From Fidelibacterota bacterium (GTDB lineage: Bacteria; Fidelibacterota; Marinisomatia; Marinisomatales; TCS55): a stretch of 34,593 nucleotides of DNA. Position 1 is the first letter of the stretch, and each line of letters begins with the position of its first letter. This document shows, one piece after another, positions 23,201-33,193 of the stretch. A program made the position numbers and the translations under genes. Location: NCBI GenBank assembly GCA_030746535.1, contig JASLML010000015.1:1-34593 (forward strand), read 5' to 3'. A model generated the notes under the pieces. It saw only the letters and a program-made list of their open reading frames with translations, did no database searches and was not told the origin of the DNA.

Positions 23201-24952
23201 TTACTTTTTTGTTGGCCTCGTTTGGATATGAAGTTCGTCCAACTGTTCTTTGGTAACGGCGCTCGGCGCTTCATCCATGAGCGATGCCGCAGACGTTGTT
23301 TTGGGAAAAGCGATCACATCGCGAATGTTCGCGGTTCCGGCCAGAAGCATCACAAGGCGGTCGAATCCGAATGCAATTCCTCCGTGCGGCGGTGTGCCGT
23401 ACTGAAGTGCTTCCACCAAAAATCCGAACCGCGCCTTTGCTTCCGCCCTATTCATTCCCAAAAGTTCAAAAATCTTTTCCTGAACATCCGGACGGTGGTT
23501 TCGAATGGATCCGCCGGCAATTTCATATCCGTTCATGGTAAGGTCGTAGGCACGGGATTTTACGGCAGCGGGATCGGAATTCAGCTTATCCAAATCTTCT
23601 TCCTTCGGCGCCGTAAACGGATGGTGCAGTGCGGCAAATCTGTCGTCCTCTTTATGGAACATCGGAAATTCCGTAACCCAAACCGGCTGAAAATCATTCG
23701 CATCCGCAAGTGCTTCCCGTTTGCCGATTTCTGCTCGAAGCGCGCCTAAGGCGGTGTGCGTTACGTCTGCCGCATCGCCGATCAAAAATACAATATCGCC
23801 GTCTTTTACGCCGACCTTTTCCATCATTTCCTTTTGCAGATCTTCGCTGAAAAATTTGGAAATGCCGCCGGTGAGCGCACCGTCTTCGGCCTTCATCCAC
23901 GCAAGTCCCTTTGCGCCGTACTGCTTTACAAATTCGGTGAATTCATCAATGATTTTTCGGGAATATTGACCGCCGTTTGCTACCGCAATTGCTTTGACCA
24001 TTTCCGCTGATTTGAATGCATTGAATTCGGACTCGTCCGTTATGGATTTCACGTCTTTCAATTCTATGCCGAATCTGAGGTCCGGCTTGTCCGAGCCGTA
24101 CGTTTCCACCGCTTCATCATACGAAAGCCGCTGAAACGGGTCGGGAAGATCAATTCCTTTTACTTCTTTAAATACATGGCGGGTGAGGCCTTCCATTGCT
24201 GTAAGGACATCTTCTTCCGCAACGAATGACATCTCCACATCGATCTGCGTGAATTCAGGCTGGCGGTCGGCACGGAGGTCTTCGTCCCGGAAGCATTTGA
24301 CGATCTGGAAATAGCGGTCGAATCCGCCGATCATCAGAATCTGCTTGTAGATCTGCGGGGATTGCGGCAGTGCGTAAAATTTGCCTTCGTGGATGCGGCT
24401 CGGCACCAGATAGTCCCGCGCACCTTCCGGTGTGGATTTCATCAGCACCGGCGTTTCCACTTCCATAAAATTCTTTCCGGATAAATAAGACCGCACCGCC
24501 TGATATGCATCGTGGCGGATGGTAAGGTTTTCCTGAAGTTCATCGGTTCTGAGCTCGAGGTAGCGGTATTTGAGGCGCAGATCTTCCTCGGCGCTGGACC
24601 GGTCGGTGATCACAAACGGCAGCGGTGCCGCTTCGTTCAGCACTTCGCATTCGGAAACGATTACCTCGATTTCTCCGGTGGACATATCGGGATTGACGGC
24701 GTTTTCATCCCGTGCTTTCACCGTTCCGGAAATGCTCAGCACATCCTCCATCGAAAGTTTTTTCGCCGCCTCGAAATCGCCGGAATAATCTTCCGTATTG
24801 AATACAATTTGGGTCTTGCCGTATCTGTCCCGCAAGTCCACGAAAATTACCTGACCGTGGAGGCGGACGGTATTCACCCATCCGTTCAGGACAACGGATG
24901 TATCCAAATCGTTTCCTTTGAGTTCGCCGCAGGTGTGGGTTCGCATAATCAT
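23201..24952 (-). CDS. aspS: Aspartyl-tRNA synthetase
   Basis: AspRS charges tRNA with aspartate. The 583-residue protein is bacterial-type: OB-fold anticodon domain (residues 1-105), class II catalytic core with ARDYLVPSR, ALPQSPQIYKQILMIGGFDRYFQIVKCFRDEDLRADRQPEFTQID-type motif 2 region, a GAD insertion domain (about 290-420), and motif 3 GGIAFGFDRLVMLL. His32 in VRLHGQVIF occupies the place where non-discriminating AspRS often has His, hinting that it may also charge tRNA-Asn. The start is ATG 24952 or 24946; neither has an SD. The ATG lies only 12 bases after the T-run of the ATP operon terminator. Confidence 0.97.
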   Translation of the reverse strand: MIMRTHTCGELKGNDLDTSVVLNGWVNTVRLHGQVIFVDLRDRYGKTQIVFNTEDYSGDFEAAKKLSMEDVLSISGTVKARDENAVNPDMSTGEIEVIVSECEVLNEAAPLPFVITDRSSAEEDLRLKYRYLELRTDELQENLTIRHDAYQAVRSYLSGKNFMEVETPVLMKSTPEGARDYLVPSRIHEGKFYALPQSPQIYKQILMIGGFDRYFQIVKCFRDEDLRADRQPEFTQIDVEMSFVAEEDVLTAMEGLTRHVFKEVKGIDLPDPFQRLSYDEAVETYGSDKPDLRFGIELKDVKSITDESEFNAFKSAEMVKAIAVANGGQYSRKIIDEFTEFVKQYGAKGLAWMKAEDGALTGGISKFFSEDLQKEMMEKVGVKDGDIVFLIGDAADVTHTALGALRAEIGKREALADANDFQPVWVTEFPMFHKEDDRFAALHHPFTAPKEEDLDKLNSDPAAVKSRAYDLTMNGYEIAGGSIRNHRPDVQEKIFELLGMNRAEAKARFGFLVEALQYGTPPHGGIAFGFDRLVMLLAGTANIRDVIAFPKTTSAASLMDEAPSAVTKEQLDELHIQTRPTKK

Positions 24953-24964
24953 GAATCGTTCGGT

Positions 24965-24996
24965 AATAAAAAACCGCCCGTAAATTACGAGCGGTT
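24965..24996 (-). terminator. Intrinsic terminator after atpC
   Basis: On the minus strand an 11-base-pair stem (AACCGCTCGTA / TACGGGCGGTT, one G-U pair) with a 3-base ATT loop runs straight into six T residues. It sits 22 bases after the atpC stop and ends the ATP synthase transcription unit. It also lies just upstream of the aspS start. Confidence 0.85.
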
Positions 24997-25018
24997 CTTA
25001 TTCATTGTGAATGTGATT

Positions 25019-25363
25019 TTAGTGGCTGGGGGAACTTTCATCCGTTTCCTTGAACCGCGCTTTTGCCCGTTCCAGCGCTTCCTCTGCACGGGATGAATCA
25101 ATTTCCGTTGAGCGTTCTGCCGTTTCTACAAGTAGATGCACCTTCTCTTTGGTAATTTCAGCAAAGCCTCCGGCGACGACAAAAAATTCTTCCTTCCCAT
25201 CCTTGGTTGCCTTCACCTCGCCGAAGCCCAATGCAATGATGCCTTCCCTGTGGTTTGCCATAATTCCGAATGCGCCGTCAATTCCCGGGCAGCGGACGTA
25301 CGTTACGTCGCCTTCCTCAATCAGACGTGTAGGTGTTACAATATCCAGCGGAAAGGTTTTCAT
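25019..25363 (-). CDS. atpC: F1 ATP synthase subunit epsilon
   Basis: Epsilon is part of the central stalk and can inhibit ATP hydrolysis. The 114-residue protein has the N-terminal beta-sandwich (MKTFPLDIVTPTRLI, GIDGAFGIMANHREGIIAL, FFVVAGGFAEITKEKVHLL) and a short helical C-terminal part (SSRAEEALERAKARFKE). The C-terminal helix region is shorter than in E. coli, which may weaken self-inhibition. The start follows the atpD stop with no gap. Confidence 0.93.
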   Translation of the reverse strand: MKTFPLDIVTPTRLIEEGDVTYVRCPGIDGAFGIMANHREGIIALGFGEVKATKDGKEEFFVVAGGFAEITKEKVHLLVETAERSTEIDSSRAEEALERAKARFKETDESSPSH

Positions 25364-26779
<1,416 letters not shown>

Positions 26780-27634
26780 CTAGCCGGACAGCGCTTCTGC
26801 ACCGCTCACAATTTCGAGCATTTCTGTTGTAATCGCTGCTTGTCTGGCTTTGTTGAATTCTAATGTTAAATCTTTGATCATATCTTCCGCATTTGAGGTG
26901 GCGTTTTCCATTGCCATCATTCGAGCGGCTTGTTCGCTGGCATAGGATTCCAAAAGGTATTTCCACATCTGCACATTCAAATGGCGCGGAACAAGCGATG
27001 TTACCAGTTCGTCTTTGGACGGCTCATAAAGGCGGTCTTTCGGAGTGGCATCCGATCCTTCAAATACGAGCGGCAGCAGCAGTTCAGACATCGTTTCCTG
27101 GGTGGCAACATTCACAAATTCATCGTACACCACGTGAATTTCATCCACGGTTCCGGATGTAAAATGACTGATGATGCCGTCGCCGATTCTCATCGCGTCC
27201 GAGAAAGACAGGTTATTCCAGAAATCGAGATGACTGTCAATAATCGTGTATTCCCGCCGTTCAAAATGATCGTGTGCTTTTTTTCCGATGCAGAACAGGT
27301 CAACATCATCTTTGCCGATCACATCAATTTCCGCCTGAGCTGTTTTAAGAATATTTGAGTTGAAAGCGCCTGCGAAACCACGGTCGGAGGTTACCACAAC
27401 GTAGCCAACGCGTTTGACTTCACGCACAGCCAGCAGCGGCAGAAGATCACGATCTACCTCAGGGAGTAGGTTATTGATCACTTCCTGAAGGCGGCTGCTA
27501 TAGGGCCGCGCCTGTTCCATTCTTTCCTGGGCGCGGCGCATCTTGGCGGCGGCAACCATCTTCATGGCTTTCGTCACCTTCTGGATGCTTTTAACCGACT
27601 TGATTCGGTCGCGGATGTCCTTAAGGTTTGCCAT
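26780..27634 (-). CDS. atpG: F1 ATP synthase subunit gamma
   Basis: This is the rotor shaft of F1, 284 residues. The conserved termini that form the coiled coil are clear: MANLKDIRDRIKSVKSIQKV at the start and AITTEMLEIVSGAEAL at the end. SDRGFAGAFN (about 88-97) is the family signature. It starts 3 bases after the atpA stop with no SD, so coupling to atpA is likely. Confidence 0.97.
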   Translation of the reverse strand: MANLKDIRDRIKSVKSIQKVTKAMKMVAAAKMRRAQERMEQARPYSSRLQEVINNLLPEVDRDLLPLLAVREVKRVGYVVVTSDRGFAGAFNSNILKTAQAEIDVIGKDDVDLFCIGKKAHDHFERREYTIIDSHLDFWNNLSFSDAMRIGDGIISHFTSGTVDEIHVVYDEFVNVATQETMSELLLPLVFEGSDATPKDRLYEPSKDELVTSLVPRHLNVQMWKYLLESYASEQAARMMAMENATSNAEDMIKDLTLEFNKARQAAITTEMLEIVSGAEALSG

Positions 27635-27637
27635 GCG

Positions 27638-29161
27638 TTATGCAGTAAATCCCTGTTTGAATTCGGAAATCGCTTTATCAAGTTTTTCAGCATTCTCATC
27701 GCTGATAGACCCTTCTGATCCAATCACATCCAACAGATCGGATACATTAGCATCAAGATAGTCGAACAATCCTTTTTCGAAATCGGCAACCTGCGAAATA
27801 TCAAGATCGTCCAAGTGCCCTTTCGCAGCGGCAAAAATGATGGATACCTGTTTCTCCACAGACATCGGCACATACTGGTTCTGCTTCAGGATTTCCACCA
27901 TCCGCTCGCCTCGCGTCAGCTGAGCCAGCGTTCCCTTGTCCAGATCCGATCCGAATTTCGTAAATGCTTCCAGTTCGCGGTACTGGGCAAGGTCAAGCCT
28001 AAGCGTTCCCGCTACACTTTTCATCGCCTTGATCTGGGCGTTTCCCCCGACGCGCGACACCGAAAGGCCAACATCAATGGCCGGACGAATCCCTGAATTA
28101 AAAAGGTTCGTTTCAAGGTAGATCTGTCCGTCCGTAATCGAGATCACGTTTGTCGGGATGTATGCTGCAACGTCGCCTTCCTGCGTTTCAATGATCGGAA
28201 GCGCAGTCAGCGATCCGCCGCCAAGTGACTCGTTCAATTTGGACGCGCGTTCCAGAAGGCGGCTGTGCAAATAAAACACATCGCCGGGGAAGGCTTCACG
28301 GCCCGGAGGACGGCGAAGCACCAGCGACATCTGTCGATAAGCCACAGCCTGTTTCGAGAGATCATCGTATATAATAAGGGCGTGCTTTCCATTGTCTCTG
28401 AAAAATTCTCCCATGGCACAGCCGGCATACGGAGCAATATACTGCATCGGTGCAGGGTCGGATGCATTGGCTGCAACCACCGTTGTGTAATCCATGGCGC
28501 CGTTTTCTTCCAACTCCGAAACGATGGAAGCCACCGTTGAAGCTTTCTGCCCGATTGCCACATAAATGCAGTACACGGGATTGTCCGTGCTGTGCGTGGA
28601 TTTCTGATTGATAATAGCGTCAATCGCGACGGCTGTTTTTCCGGTCTGCCTGTCGCCGATGATCAGCTCACGCTGTCCGCGGCCGATGGGAATCATGCTG
28701 TCGATCGCTTTGATACCGGTCTGCAGCGGTTCATTCACCGGAGACCGCGCCATAACGCCGAGCGCTTTTCGTTCGATAGCCAGCGAATCTTTTGATTCAA
28801 TGGCTGGTTTTCCATCGATCGCCTGTCCGAGCGGATTGACCACACGGCCAAGCATTGCTTCGCCTACGGGAACTTCCACTACACGGCCGGTACTCTTGGC
28901 AAGATCGCCTTCTTTTACGAGGCGGCTGTCGCCGAAAAGCACAAGCCCGACATTATCGTCTTCAAGGTTCAGCGCCATTCCGAATACACCGTTCGGCAGC
29001 TCGACAAGCTCTGAGCTCATCACATTTTCGAGGCCGCTTACGCGTGCAACACCGTCGCCGACCATTATGACTTCGCCGACTTCGGCAACGTCAAACGACA
29101 CATCAAACTGTGCGATCTGTTCTTTCAGTAATTCTGCTATACTGTCTGTTTTAATTTCCAT
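27638..29161 (-). CDS. atpA: F1 ATP synthase subunit alpha
   Basis: The non-catalytic nucleotide-binding F1 subunit has 507 residues. It has Walker [10 protein letters not shown] (169-177), [39 protein letters not shown] and [22 protein letters not shown]. The ATG at 29161 has AAGGA 5 bases upstream. The protein is of usual length and intact. Confidence 0.98.
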   Translation of the reverse strand: MEIKTDSIAELLKEQIAQFDVSFDVAEVGEVIMVGDGVARVSGLENVMSSELVELPNGVFGMALNLEDDNVGLVLFGDSRLVKEGDLAKSTGRVVEVPVGEAMLGRVVNPLGQAIDGKPAIESKDSLAIERKALGVMARSPVNEPLQTGIKAIDSMIPIGRGQRELIIGDRQTGKTAVAIDAIINQKSTHSTDNPVYCIYVAIGQKASTVASIVSELEENGAMDYTTVVAANASDPAPMQYIAPYAGCAMGEFFRDNGKHALIIYDDLSKQAVAYRQMSLVLRRPPGREAFPGDVFYLHSRLLERASKLNESLGGGSLTALPIIETQEGDVAAYIPTNVISITDGQIYLETNLFNSGIRPAIDVGLSVSRVGGNAQIKAMKSVAGTLRLDLAQYRELEAFTKFGSDLDKGTLAQLTRGERMVEILKQNQYVPMSVEKQVSIIFAAAKGHLDDLDISQVADFEKGLFDYLDANVSDLLDVIGSEGSISDENAEKLDKAISEFKQGFTA

Positions 29162-29176
29162 TGGTTTCCTTATGTA

Positions 29177-29713
29177 TTAGGATGATACAATTGTGTCCCG
29201 CATTCTCTTCAGCTGACTCTGAAGCGATGCATCTAAATAGGTGTCTTCCACCCGCAGTTTTATTCCGCCGATCAAATCCGGATTTACCTCAACCTTGAGG
29301 TCGGATGTTTTTCCGAGAATCTCATCCAGCCGCGATTTCAGCGATGCAGTTTCGGAATCCGAATACGTCTCCGCCACCTGCGCATGCACCGAAACAATTC
29401 CAAGCTCTGACTTTGCCAATGCTCGGTAAACGGTGCATGTCTGTTTGATCAATTCAACAGATCTTTCTTCTGCCGCCAGCGCGACGATCTCCACCGCAAT
29501 AGTATGGCAGGATTCGACAAGCGCTTTTTTGAGGGCTTCTTTCTTCTGATCGCCGGTAATCTTCTTCGACTGAAGAAATGCCCTCAGCCGCGCATCTCCT
29601 CTGATCCAGGAATCAACCGTATCCAGCGAATGCATTACTTCCTCAACGGCCTTGGCTTCTTTCGCAACTGCGAAAGCGCTCGCTGCAAGCCGCGCACTTT
29701 GGGAATTACGCAT
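29177..29713 (-). CDS. atpH: F1 ATP synthase subunit delta
   Basis: Delta links F1 to the peripheral stalk. The 178-residue protein has a helical N-terminal domain (ARLAASAFAVAKEAKAVEEV) and the conserved C-terminal segment LKVEVNPDLIGGIKLRVEDTYLDASLQSQLKRM. I use ATG 29713, which overlaps the atpF stop by 8 bases, rather than the TTG one codon earlier. Sequence is variable in this family, but position and C-terminus make the call firm. Confidence 0.93.
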   Translation of the reverse strand: MRNSQSARLAASAFAVAKEAKAVEEVMHSLDTVDSWIRGDARLRAFLQSKKITGDQKKEALKKALVESCHTIAVEIVALAAEERSVELIKQTCTVYRALAKSELGIVSVHAQVAETYSDSETASLKSRLDEILGKTSDLKVEVNPDLIGGIKLRVEDTYLDASLQSQLKRMRDTIVSS

Positions 29714-30209
29714 CAAACTGTTTGACTTCCTTCAGCGATTCGTCTATCAGCGCACGATTGTCATCAGCATCGAGGTTTTTCCGAATCAGCTTTTCAGCAA
29801 CGGAAATGGATAGATCAGCAACTTCTGTTTTTATTTCGCTGATGGCTCTGTCCTTTTCCGCACGGATTTCCTCTTCTGCTTTACTGATGAGGCCGGATGC
29901 CTGTTCTTTTGCATTCCGAATTGTTTCATCCTTGATCTTCTGGGCGGCATTCTTTCCTTCGGTAACGATGGACTGAGCTTCCGCTCGCGCTTTTGCAACA
30001 ATCGCATCTCCTTCGGTTGTCAGCCGTTCCAGTTCTTCCTTTGCTTTTTCAGCGTCATCCAGTGACTGGCGAATGGTTTCTTCCCGTCCTTCCAGATACT
30101 TGAGCAGGGGTTTCCAAGCGAATTTTGCCAGAACGCTGAACAGCAGCAGAAAGGTCAGAATGGTCCAAATGAACAGACCGGGATCAAGCTGTACTAACGG
30201 ATTATCCAT
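29706..30209 (-). CDS. atpF: Fo ATP synthase subunit b
   Basis: This peripheral stalk subunit has 167 residues. A single N-terminal membrane helix (PGLFIWTILTFLLLFSVLAKFAW, about 10-32) is followed by a long charged coiled coil rich in Glu, Lys and Ala. Only one b gene is present, so it is probably a homodimer. It lies between atpE (18 bases upstream) and atpH (overlapping). Confidence 0.96.
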   Translation of the reverse strand: MDNPLVQLDPGLFIWTILTFLLLFSVLAKFAWKPLLKYLEGREETIRQSLDDAEKAKEELERLTTEGDAIVAKARAEAQSIVTEGKNAAQKIKDETIRNAKEQASGLISKAEEEIRAEKDRAISEIKTEVADLSISVAEKLIRKNLDADDNRALIDESLKEVKQFDA

Positions 30210-30227
30210 AGAATATTCCGGGTCCTG

Positions 30228-30452
30228 TTATTTCATGAGGACAATAAGCAGGGCGAACACTTCACCCAGAATTGCCACACCTTCGAGCAGGAACAGGGGA
30301 AGGTTTACCGCACCTGTGATCTTATCGGCGGCTTCCGGCTGACGCGAAATGCCTTCTGCAGCGGCAGCTGCGAGACGGCCAATGCCGAGCCCGGCGCCGA
30401 TCACGATCGCTCCCAGTCCGAGAGCTGCTCCAAAATAATGTAGTGATTCCAT
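30228..30452 (-). CDS. atpE: Fo ATP synthase subunit c
   Basis: The 74-residue hairpin proteolipid forms the rotor ring. TM1 is rich in Gly/Ala (GAALGLGAIVIGAGLGIGRL), the polar loop is SRQPEAADK (36-44) and TM2 carries the ion-binding Glu57 in LLEGVAI. The residue after Glu57 is Gly, not Ser/Thr, and no Na+-type Gln is seen in TM1, so protons are the likely ion. TM2 also holds Pro52 and a second acid, Glu64, seven residues after Glu57, which is unusual. A strong AAGGAG precedes the ATG, in line with the need for many copies. Confidence 0.96.
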   Translation of the reverse strand: MESLHYFGAALGLGAIVIGAGLGIGRLAAAAAEGISRQPEAADKITGAVNLPLFLLEGVAILGEVFALLIVLMK

Positions 30453-30476
30453 TGTTTCTTTCTCCTTAACTAGTGA

Positions 30477-31406
30477 TTAATGGTGTACGTTAATTGCCAT
30501 GCCGATGAAAACAGCAGACAGCAGTGTAAAAACATAAGCCTGTACCAGCACAACAATGATCTCAAGTGCGTTGACGGCGGCAGCCATCGGAACCGATACT
30601 GCAGCCATCCCAACTCCGGCGGCTACGCTGTGAAACATATCCGCAAAAATGGCCATGAACGATAGAATTGCCAAAATCGCAATATGCCCGCCTGTCATAT
30701 TCGCTGCGAGCCGCATGGTCAATGCAAACGGCTTAACAAAAAGTCCGATCAGTTCAATGGGAATGAGAATGATGTACACGGGCCACGCAAGGCCGTGCGG
30801 TACTAAATTTTTCCAGTGGTTGATAAATCCGTGCGCTTTCGTTCCTGCAACCATAATGGTAAGAAAAGTGATCGTTGCCAAGCCGGCCGTTACATTGAAG
30901 TTGCCCGTTGCGGTTGGACCGCCGTGCAAAAGGTGGTTAATAAAATTGTGGCTGTCGCTTGCCGGAACGCCCAGTGCAAACCTGTTTACAAGCCCGAGCG
31001 TTTCAAATATCGGAACCATGCCGATGCCGTTCGCAAACAGGATGAAGAAAAAGAATGTCAGGATCAGCGGCGCCCACGTCATCACCCATTTTGGTCCGAC
31101 ATTCGGCTTTACGAGACTGTCCCTAATGAACTGAACAACTGCTTCCAGAAGATTCATCCATCCTTTGGGGATTGGCCTCTCGGCAGCAAGGTATCTGCGG
31201 ACGGGTACAATGATGGCAACACAGGCAATCAGCGCCACAACCCACAACATCAGCACATGTTTCGTAACGGAAAAATCAATGCCGAAAATAGTCGGCAAAT
31301 GAATAATTGGATGGGAAATATCGGAATTGGAAACGTGGTGGATGATGTTGTCACCCACTCTGTCCATTACACTGCCGGCACCGTGCCCGGTGTCAGTTGC
31401 ACTCAT
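30477..31406 (-). CDS. atpB: Fo ATP synthase subunit a
   Basis: The stator channel protein has 309 residues. The essential arginine is Arg232 in FALTMRLAANMTGGH, with Glu218 in IPIELIGLFVKPF. The N-terminal extension before the first membrane helix is His/Asp-rich. A His- and Gly-rich loop (SHNFINHLLHGGPTATGN, about 152-169) lies between membrane segments, a feature of longer FCB-type a subunits. No clear SD; atpE follows after 24 bases. Confidence 0.96.
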   Translation of the reverse strand: MSATDTGHGAGSVMDRVGDNIIHHVSNSDISHPIIHLPTIFGIDFSVTKHVLMLWVVALIACVAIIVPVRRYLAAERPIPKGWMNLLEAVVQFIRDSLVKPNVGPKWVMTWAPLILTFFFFILFANGIGMVPIFETLGLVNRFALGVPASDSHNFINHLLHGGPTATGNFNVTAGLATITFLTIMVAGTKAHGFINHWKNLVPHGLAWPVYIILIPIELIGLFVKPFALTMRLAANMTGGHIAILAILSFMAIFADMFHSVAAGVGMAAVSVPMAAAVNALEIIVVLVQAYVFTLLSAVFIGMAINVHH

Positions 31407-31439
31407 ATTGCTGCTACTCTGCTTATTATGTTTAGTTTA

Positions 31440-31787
31440 CTAGTTTACCAGGTCTTTAATAATGATCGCTTCCAACGTGTGAAGCACCAGAAAAAAGCCC
31501 AAAAAACTACACATGAAAGGCACCGGTTCAAAACCATAAAGTTTGAAAACAGCAGTAATATAAACCCCGTAATACACCATCTTGATGATAAACCCATTTT
31601 GGATGGATTTGGTGACGGCGCGCTGTCCTTTTTTCGCCGCTTGCAGAAGGAACAACGTAGAGCCGGTTCCCGCAGCAGCGGGGCCGAGCCAGCCGAAAAA
31701 TATATCAGTCCGAAATTCGGAAAACATAAATCCTGCCAGTCCTGCGGCACCCATAGATGCAATGAATCCGAATCCAAACAACCTCAT
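31440..31787 (-). CDS. AtpI-like small membrane protein
   Basis: This 115-residue protein has four hydrophobic segments (RLFGFGFIASMGAAGLAG, IFFGWLGPAAAGTGSTLF, MVYYGVYITAVFKLYG, FMCSFLGFFLVLHTLEAII). It sits between atpZ and atpB, where FCB operons often carry an ATP synthase assembly protein of the AtpI/UncI kind. Sequence similarity to AtpI is not obvious to me, so the call rests on position and topology. I start it at ATG 31787, which overlaps the atpZ stop as ATGA; a GTG at 31802 is possible. Confidence 0.7.
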   Translation of the reverse strand: MRLFGFGFIASMGAAGLAGFMFSEFRTDIFFGWLGPAAAGTGSTLFLLQAAKKGQRAVTKSIQNGFIIKMVYYGVYITAVFKLYGFEPVPFMCSFLGFFLVLHTLEAIIIKDLVN

Positions 31788-32032
31788 TTGCGGCCGCCCC
31801 ACATCGTTTTGGCGAGATGATAAAAACCTGCCGTAAGTCCGATGCCCATCCCGATCAGAACACCATAGGGCGAAGTTTCATAAGCGGTATCAATAACATA
31901 TCCTAAAAGGGTGCAAAAAAGAATGGATCCAAGCAGTGCATACGAAGCGCTTGCAGCCGGACCAGACTGGGATACGAATTTTTGAAACGCGGACCATCCC
32001 CGGGAAAAATTCCGCGAGGGTTTATCGGTCAT
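31784..32032 (-). CDS. atpZ: AtpZ-like ATP synthase assembly factor
   Basis: The 82-residue protein has two membrane helices (SYALLGSILFCTLLGYVID and GVLIGMGIGLTAGFYHLAKT), typical of the F0F1-ATPase-associated (AtpZ/AtpI, PF09527) family that helps c-ring assembly and in some species forms an ion channel with AtpI. Its ATG overlaps the bactofilin stop by 4 bases, tying the cytoskeletal and ATP synthase genes into one unit. Confidence 0.85.
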   Translation of the reverse strand: MTDKPSRNFSRGWSAFQKFVSQSGPAASASYALLGSILFCTLLGYVIDTAYETSPYGVLIGMGIGLTAGFYHLAKTMWGGRK

Positions 32033-32418
32033 TCTGAGGGTTCCGCGAGCGGAAGTTCGGGTTCTGCGGCAGGCTCAGGATTTTCCCTGATGATTCCGCA
32101 CCTGCCTTCAAACTGGGCACCTTCTTCAATAACGAGACTGGAATATACAAGGTCGCCTTTCAGTTCTGCGCTGCTGCCAAGTACTGCGCGGCCTTCGGAA
32201 ATGACATTGCCTTCCACCTTTCCGCCGATGTGTGCTTCGCTTGCACGGATTTCGCCGGTAACGGTTCCTCCCTGCGCAACGCGACACGGACCGGCTGTGA
32301 TCACATTTCCGTTCACTTTTCCATAGATCACGATGCCGCCTTCAAGACTTAAAGTGCCTTCCACGGTAGCGTCTGCACCGATCATGGTGTCTATATTTTT
32401 CATTTTATCCTTGGCCAT
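32029..32418 (-). CDS. Bactofilin (polymer-forming cytoskeletal protein)
   Basis: Bactofilins polymerise into filaments that place cell-wall enzymes. The roughly 129-residue protein is a right-handed beta-helix of short repeats (VEGTLSLEGGIVIYGKVNGN, GTVTGEIRASEAHIGGKVEGN) flanked by a short N-terminal tail and a Pro/Glu-rich C-terminal tail (PEPAAEPELPLAEP). Three ATGs (32424, 32418, 32403) are possible; 32418 has GGGG 6 bases upstream, and 32403 has AAGGA only 4 bases upstream. It overlaps the M23 peptidase gene, a pairing known from cell-shape systems. Confidence 0.93.
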   Translation of the reverse strand: MAKDKMKNIDTMIGADATVEGTLSLEGGIVIYGKVNGNVITAGPCRVAQGGTVTGEIRASEAHIGGKVEGNVISEGRAVLGSSAELKGDLVYSSLVIEEGAQFEGRCGIIRENPEPAAEPELPLAEPSE

Positions 32419-33184
32419 TTTCATCCCCGATCACAGATCCTTCTCTGTACTCCGGAAAAAACAAAAGTGGATTTACCGGTTCCTTGTCTTTCCATACCTC
32501 AAAATGTAAATGCGGGCCTGAAGATAATCCTGTGTTGCCGGAATGAGCAATCTTTTCTCCTGCTTTCACCAGCGCTCCGGACTTTACCAGATTTTCGCTG
32601 TTGTGGCCGTAATAGGTTATGTAGCCGTCCCCATGATATATGATTACAAGATTCCCGAATTCTTCAGACCATCCCGAATAAACCACCTGTCCGGCAGATG
32701 CTGCGGCAACCGGATTTCCTTCCTTTACGGCGATATCAATTCCAAGATGGTTCTGGTCTCCGTGGTTTTCATCCAGCACTAGTCCCTGAGTGACAACTCC
32801 TTTTACTGGCAAAACAACCGGCATGTGGTCGGATTCCATTTGGATCCAGACAATATCTTCCATGCTGATGGAATCATCTGACACCGCATTGGTTTCCAAA
32901 CCGAGTCCTTCCCGTACAACATTTTCCATCTGCCGGATCTTATCTACATCGCTGGCAAGTTCGAGTATCGCCTCGCGCTCGCTCAAGAGCGTATCATATT
33001 GATGTTCGAGGTTGTTGTAGTCTTTGATCTTTGGGAATGCCGTAACCAGCACAACAGCCGATCCGGCAATGAGAATCGTTAACCCCCAAACGAAAATAAA
33101 AAATATGGTTCTGGATAACGTTGCGGCCCACTGTTTCCCTTCGCCGTCGGGAATGATCATCAGGGTGTATTTGGATGGCTTCAT
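32405..33184 (-). CDS. Membrane-anchored M23 (LytM) peptidoglycan endopeptidase
   Basis: The 259-residue protein has a membrane anchor (about 25-48), a coiled coil (about 54-95) and a C-terminal M23 domain with the full zinc site: His146-x3-Asp150 (HLGID) and His227 in PHLHFEVW, plus His194 and His225. It should therefore be an active D,D- or D,L-endopeptidase in the periplasm, unlike the degenerate EnvC/NlpD types. It is co-transcribed with bactofilin, which may recruit it to sites of wall remodelling. Confidence 0.92.
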   Translation of the reverse strand: MKPSKYTLMIIPDGEGKQWAATLSRTIFFIFVWGLTILIAGSAVVLVTAFPKIKDYNNLEHQYDTLLSEREAILELASDVDKIRQMENVVREGLGLETNAVSDDSISMEDIVWIQMESDHMPVVLPVKGVVTQGLVLDENHGDQNHLGIDIAVKEGNPVAAASAGQVVYSGWSEEFGNLVIIYHGDGYITYYGHNSENLVKSGALVKAGEKIAHSGNTGLSSGPHLHFEVWKDKEPVNPLLFFPEYREGSVIGDENGQG

Positions 33185-33193
33185 AAGCCGGAA

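Noticed and set aside
31445-31777. 110-codon minus-strand frame inside the AtpI-like gene
   Set aside because: The overlapping frame gives four clean membrane helices and an ATGA junction with atpZ; this one is a shadow.
30816-31820. 334-codon plus-strand open frame across atpB and the AtpI-like gene
   Set aside because: It is antisense to well-conserved ATP synthase genes, has no family motif and lies in GC-richer DNA where long chance frames are expected.
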